NCBI GenBank assembly: GCA_018228645.1
Contig: CP073693.1
Coordinates: 1,802,253-1,866,252, forward strand
Direction: 5' to 3'
DNA from: Clostridiaceae bacterium Marseille-Q4143
GTDB taxonomy: Bacteria > Bacillota > Clostridia > Lachnospirales > Lachnospiraceae
DNA: 64,000 nt
Part shown: piece after piece, positions 61,427-64,000 of the stretch
How the letters are laid out: each line of letters opens with the position of its first letter
Position numbering within the stretch: the first letter of the stretch is position 1
Notes under the pieces: generated by a model
The model's database searches: none
Told to the model about the DNA's origin: nothing
The model's input: only the letters and a program-made list of their open reading frames with translations
Made by a program: the position numbers and the translations under genes

Positions 61427-62368
61427 ATGGATAAAATAGCGGTATTGATTCCCTGTTACAATGAATCTAAGACGATTGAAAAAGTAGTGATAGATTGGAA
61501 AAAAGCACTTCCGGAAGCAGCTATTTATGTATATGATAACAATTCAGAAGACAATACTGCAATGATTGCAGAAAAAGCAGGAGCTGTTGTTCGGTATGAA
61601 TACCAGCAGGGAAAAGGAAATGTGATTCGAAGAATGTTCAGGGAGATTGATGCGGAATGTTATGTGATGGTGGATGGGGATGACACTTATCCAGCAGAAT
61701 TTGGACAACAGATAGTGGAGGCCGTTGTTAAAAGAAATGCGGATATGGTAGTTGGAGACCGTCTTTCTTCTACCTATTTTGAAGAAAACAAACGTCCATT
61801 CCATAATTTTGGCAATACGTTGGTCAGAGGATTGGTCAACCATTTGTTTAAAACGCATATCCGTGACATTATGACAGGATACAGAGCATTTAGTTATCAG
61901 TTTGTAAAGAGTTTTCCGGTACTTTCCAGAGGATTTGAAATTGAGACAGAGATGAGTATTCATGCAGTAGAAAACAATATGGCAGTGGAAAATGTGATCA
62001 TTGAATATCGCGACAGACCATCAGGAAGTGAGTCTAAGTTAAATACATATTCAGATGGATACAAGGTTCTTAATACAATTGTGAGATTGTTTAGAAATTA
62101 TCAGCCATTGAAATTTTTTGGAAGCCTTTTTATAGTATTAATGGCTTGTGCAGTTGTATTATTCGCAGTGGTTTTCAGAGAATATTTTGTAACGGGTATG
62201 GTGCAGAAAATGCCAACTTTAATTGTAAGTGGATTTTTAGCAATGTCTGCAATACAATCACTTTTTGTGGGTTTGATTTTAAATGCACATGTGGAAAGTG
62301 CCCGTAAACAGTTTGAAAATAATTTGCAAGTAATTCATATGGATCTCACGAGGAAGATTAATGGATAA
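61427..62368 (+). CDS. Glycosyltransferase family 2, DPM-like with C-terminal helices
   Basis: The 313-residue enzyme opens IAVLIPCYNESKTIEKVV, has the metal motif VMVDGDDTYPAE, and RPSGSESKLNTYSDG as acceptor loop. Two membrane helices (about 222-245, 258-280) follow. This is the form of polyprenyl-phosphate sugar synthases. It probably supplies the DUF6020/GT-C protein that follows, whose first ATG overlaps its end. Confidence 0.87.
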   Translation: MDKIAVLIPCYNESKTIEKVVIDWKKALPEAAIYVYDNNSEDNTAMIAEKAGAVVRYEYQQGKGNVIRRMFREIDAECYVMVDGDDTYPAEFGQQIVEAVVKRNADMVVGDRLSSTYFEENKRPFHNFGNTLVRGLVNHLFKTHIRDIMTGYRAFSYQFVKSFPVLSRGFEIETEMSIHAVENNMAVENVIIEYRDRPSGSESKLNTYSDGYKVLNTIVRLFRNYQPLKFFGSLFIVLMACAVVLFAVVFREYFVTGMVQKMPTLIVSGFLAMSAIQSLFVGLILNAHVESARKQFENNLQVIHMDLTRKING

Positions 62369-62462
62369 GAAAAGAATATGGAGTTTTGTTGGTGCAAGTA
62401 TGTCAACGATGGTATTCCCATATATATTGAAGAACTTCAATGAAAAAGAAGCTTTTGTATGA
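62361..62462 (+). pseudogene. Short reading before the DUF6020 gene, possibly its frameshifted N-terminus
   Basis: DKKRIWSFVGASMSTMVFP resembles the basic-plus-hydrophobic opening of DUF6020 membrane proteins, but stops at TGA 62460-62462, in a frame one base off from the main gene. Either a frameshift splits the gene, or this is a small overlapping gene. Confidence 0.4.
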
Positions 62463-64000
62463 TAATAGGAGCTAATATTATCAAGAATGAGGTCACTGAA
62501 ATTAGTCAGATAGATACATGGGTTAAAATAATTCTACTCTTTCCGTTGATGGCATGTACCTTTATATTGCTTTTTTGTTTGATAAGAAATATAGCACTAT
62601 GTTCTGAAAAAAGTGTAAGAACTAGTATATCAAGTCGGAAATGTTTTATGATTTGCTGGTTTGGTATTTTTTTTGTATGGATACCTTCTTTTTTTTCGGC
62701 ATACCCAGGGATTTATGCGTATGATTGTATTCATCAGATAAAGTGGTATATAGATGGAAATGTATATACGCATCATCCAATTATTCATACATATTTATTA
62801 TCTTTTTTTATTATTAAACTTGGACGTGATTTATTTGGAAGTTTAGAAATTGGATTGTTTTTATATAGCATTTTTCAAATGTTATGTATGTCTGCAATCT
62901 TTTCAGCAGTATATACTTTTTATATTAAAGAGAAACTGAAATCGAAATGGCGTTATGTAATTTTGGCATGGTTTGCCTTTTATCCGGTAAATGCAATTCT
63001 GGCATTTTCCGCAACAAAAGATGTATTATATGCGGGAATTTTTATGCTGTGTATGATGTTATCGGTTATGGTGATTGAGAAGGAGGACATCCTTACATCG
63101 AAGCGTTTTTGTTTTCTTTTTGGGCTTCTATGGTTTGGAGAAATGATTTTTCGCAATCAGGGAAAATATGTATTTGCAGTTGGAATCGTGTTTCTGTTAC
63201 TGGCAGTGAAAAAATACCGAAAAAGACTATTAGTTTTGACCTTGATAATCTGTATTTTGTTTGGCATTTATGATGGACCTGTTACAACTGCAATAGCATA
63301 TCGACGAGGCGATACAATTAATGAAATGATGAGTATTCCTTGTGTACAGCTTTCCAGAGCAATGCTGTATGATAAACTGAATGAGGAAGAAGAACAGTTA
63401 ATTACAGAATATATTCCAGATTATGAAAGTTATGGCCAATTTCCGGCAATTGCAGATAGTATGAAAAGCACATTTAATTCTGCTAAGTTTAGAGAAAATC
63501 CGATTGAATTTATTAAATTATGGGGAAAGGTTGGAGTTAAACATTTAGATACATATATTGATGCTTTTTCTAGAATTACGATAGGATTTTGGTATCCGGA
63601 TATGAATTATAGGGATGAAGGCGCATTTCATCCATATTGGGAATGGCTTTCGATAGGGCAAAATGATCCGACTCCATTTATTGATTATACTTTAGTGAAA
63701 CGCGAGCCCGTAAAAGGTTTCAGATGGCTGGAAAAATTCAATTATACTCTGACATATGACAACTGGTATCAGAAAATACCGATGGTATCCATGTTATTCA
63801 GTTCGGGTATTGTTATTTGGTGTGTATTCTTTTATGCGTTGTATGCAGTATATTATAAAAAATACAGATATTTGGCAGTGGCATCAATTCCGGTTGCATT
63901 ATGGCTCACATTATTACTTGGTCCAGTAGTACTTTATAGATATATATATCCGATTGTATTGACAGTACCGGTATTATTTGCTTCTTGTAGTGGATTGCCA
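62459..64000 (+). CDS. DUF6020-type polytopic membrane protein (open at right edge)
   Basis: The frame stays open for 514 codons to the edge of the window. About ten membrane segments are seen. A first external loop has SAYPGIYAYDCIHQIKWYIDG followed by HHPIIHTYLLSFF, and a large external loop near 290-425 has NPIEFIKLWGKVGVKHLDTY. This matches DUF6020 proteins, thought to be GT-C glycosyltransferases using polyprenyl-phosphate sugars. It probably pairs with the preceding DPM-like enzyme. Confidence 0.75.
   Translation, partial: MIIGANIIKNEVTEISQIDTWVKIILLFPLMACTFILLFCLIRNIALCSEKSVRTSISSRKCFMICWFGIFFVWIPSFFSAYPGIYAYDCIHQIKWYIDGNVYTHHPIIHTYLLSFFIIKLGRDLFGSLEIGLFLYSIFQMLCMSAIFSAVYTFYIKEKLKSKWRYVILAWFAFYPVNAILAFSATKDVLYAGIFMLCMMLSVMVIEKEDILTSKRFCFLFGLLWFGEMIFRNQGKYVFAVGIVFLLLAVKKYRKRLLVLTLIICILFGIYDGPVTTAIAYRRGDTINEMMSIPCVQLSRAMLYDKLNEEEEQLITEYIPDYESYGQFPAIADSMKSTFNSAKFRENPIEFIKLWGKVGVKHLDTYIDAFSRITIGFWYPDMNYRDEGAFHPYWEWLSIGQNDPTPFIDYTLVKREPVKGFRWLEKFNYTLTYDNWYQKIPMVSMLFSSGIVIWCVFFYALYAVYYKKYRYLAVASIPVALWLTLLLGPVVLYRYIYPIVLTVPVLFASCSGLP

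Overview
The window looks like chromosome of a low-GC gut Firmicute of the Lachnospiraceae type (Blautia, Ruminococcus gnavus or Dorea-like). This is inferred from strong GGAGG ribosome sites, the gene families present and the IS types (IS66, IS3, IS21, IS1634). I see no rRNA, tRNA or CRISPR array. Base composition shifts sharply: roughly 1-16.5 kb is GC-rich, while 16.5-64 kb is mostly AT-rich, so the first part reads as an acquired element.

Region 1 (1-16.5 kb) is the right part of an integrative mobilizable or conjugative element. It carries small accessory genes, MobC, a relaxase, an HTH regulator, a metal- or siderophore-type uptake cargo (AraC regulator, ECF S/T/A subunits, a YbtPQ-like ABC pair, a DtxR-type regulator), a sigma-like regulator, a DUF6870 protein and a large serine recombinase. 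A family of near-identical palindromes is scattered through the element and was not seen elsewhere. The element ends just downstream of the recombinase, inside a radical SAM/SPASM gene that it cuts off after the residues CDLRY. That gene is preceded by a 36-residue Cys-containing peptide gene and an 18-bp perfect hairpin, so the element interrupts a small ribosomal-peptide (RiPP) locus.

Region 2 (18-26.2 kb) is a candidate defence island: an Mrr-nuclease/STAND ATPase, a decayed gene, a two-helix membrane protein, an HNH-type protein and a three-part SIR2 / TIR-like / HEPN protein. An IS1634-type element (about 26.4-28.4 kb) closes it.

Region 3 (28.5-64 kb, running off the right edge) is a large surface-polysaccharide locus. 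A priming phosphoglycosyltransferase is followed by a terminator and a long leader. Then come rfbF-rfbG-rfbH (CDP-4-keto-3,6-dideoxyglucose), a pyruvate-aldolase-like protein, a HAD phosphatase, a ThDP enzyme and an NAD-dependent reductase. Together these suggest a branched, yersiniose-like sugar. After them come glycosyltransferases, GT-C membrane proteins, a GtrA protein, a Wzy-like polymerase, a Wzx flippase and four acyltransferase loci, two of them broken and one fused to an extracellular beta-helix. An insertion-sequence cluster (47.1-52.7 kb) and several IS66-derived end fragments separate the glycan modules, which suggests modular reshuffling of the locus.
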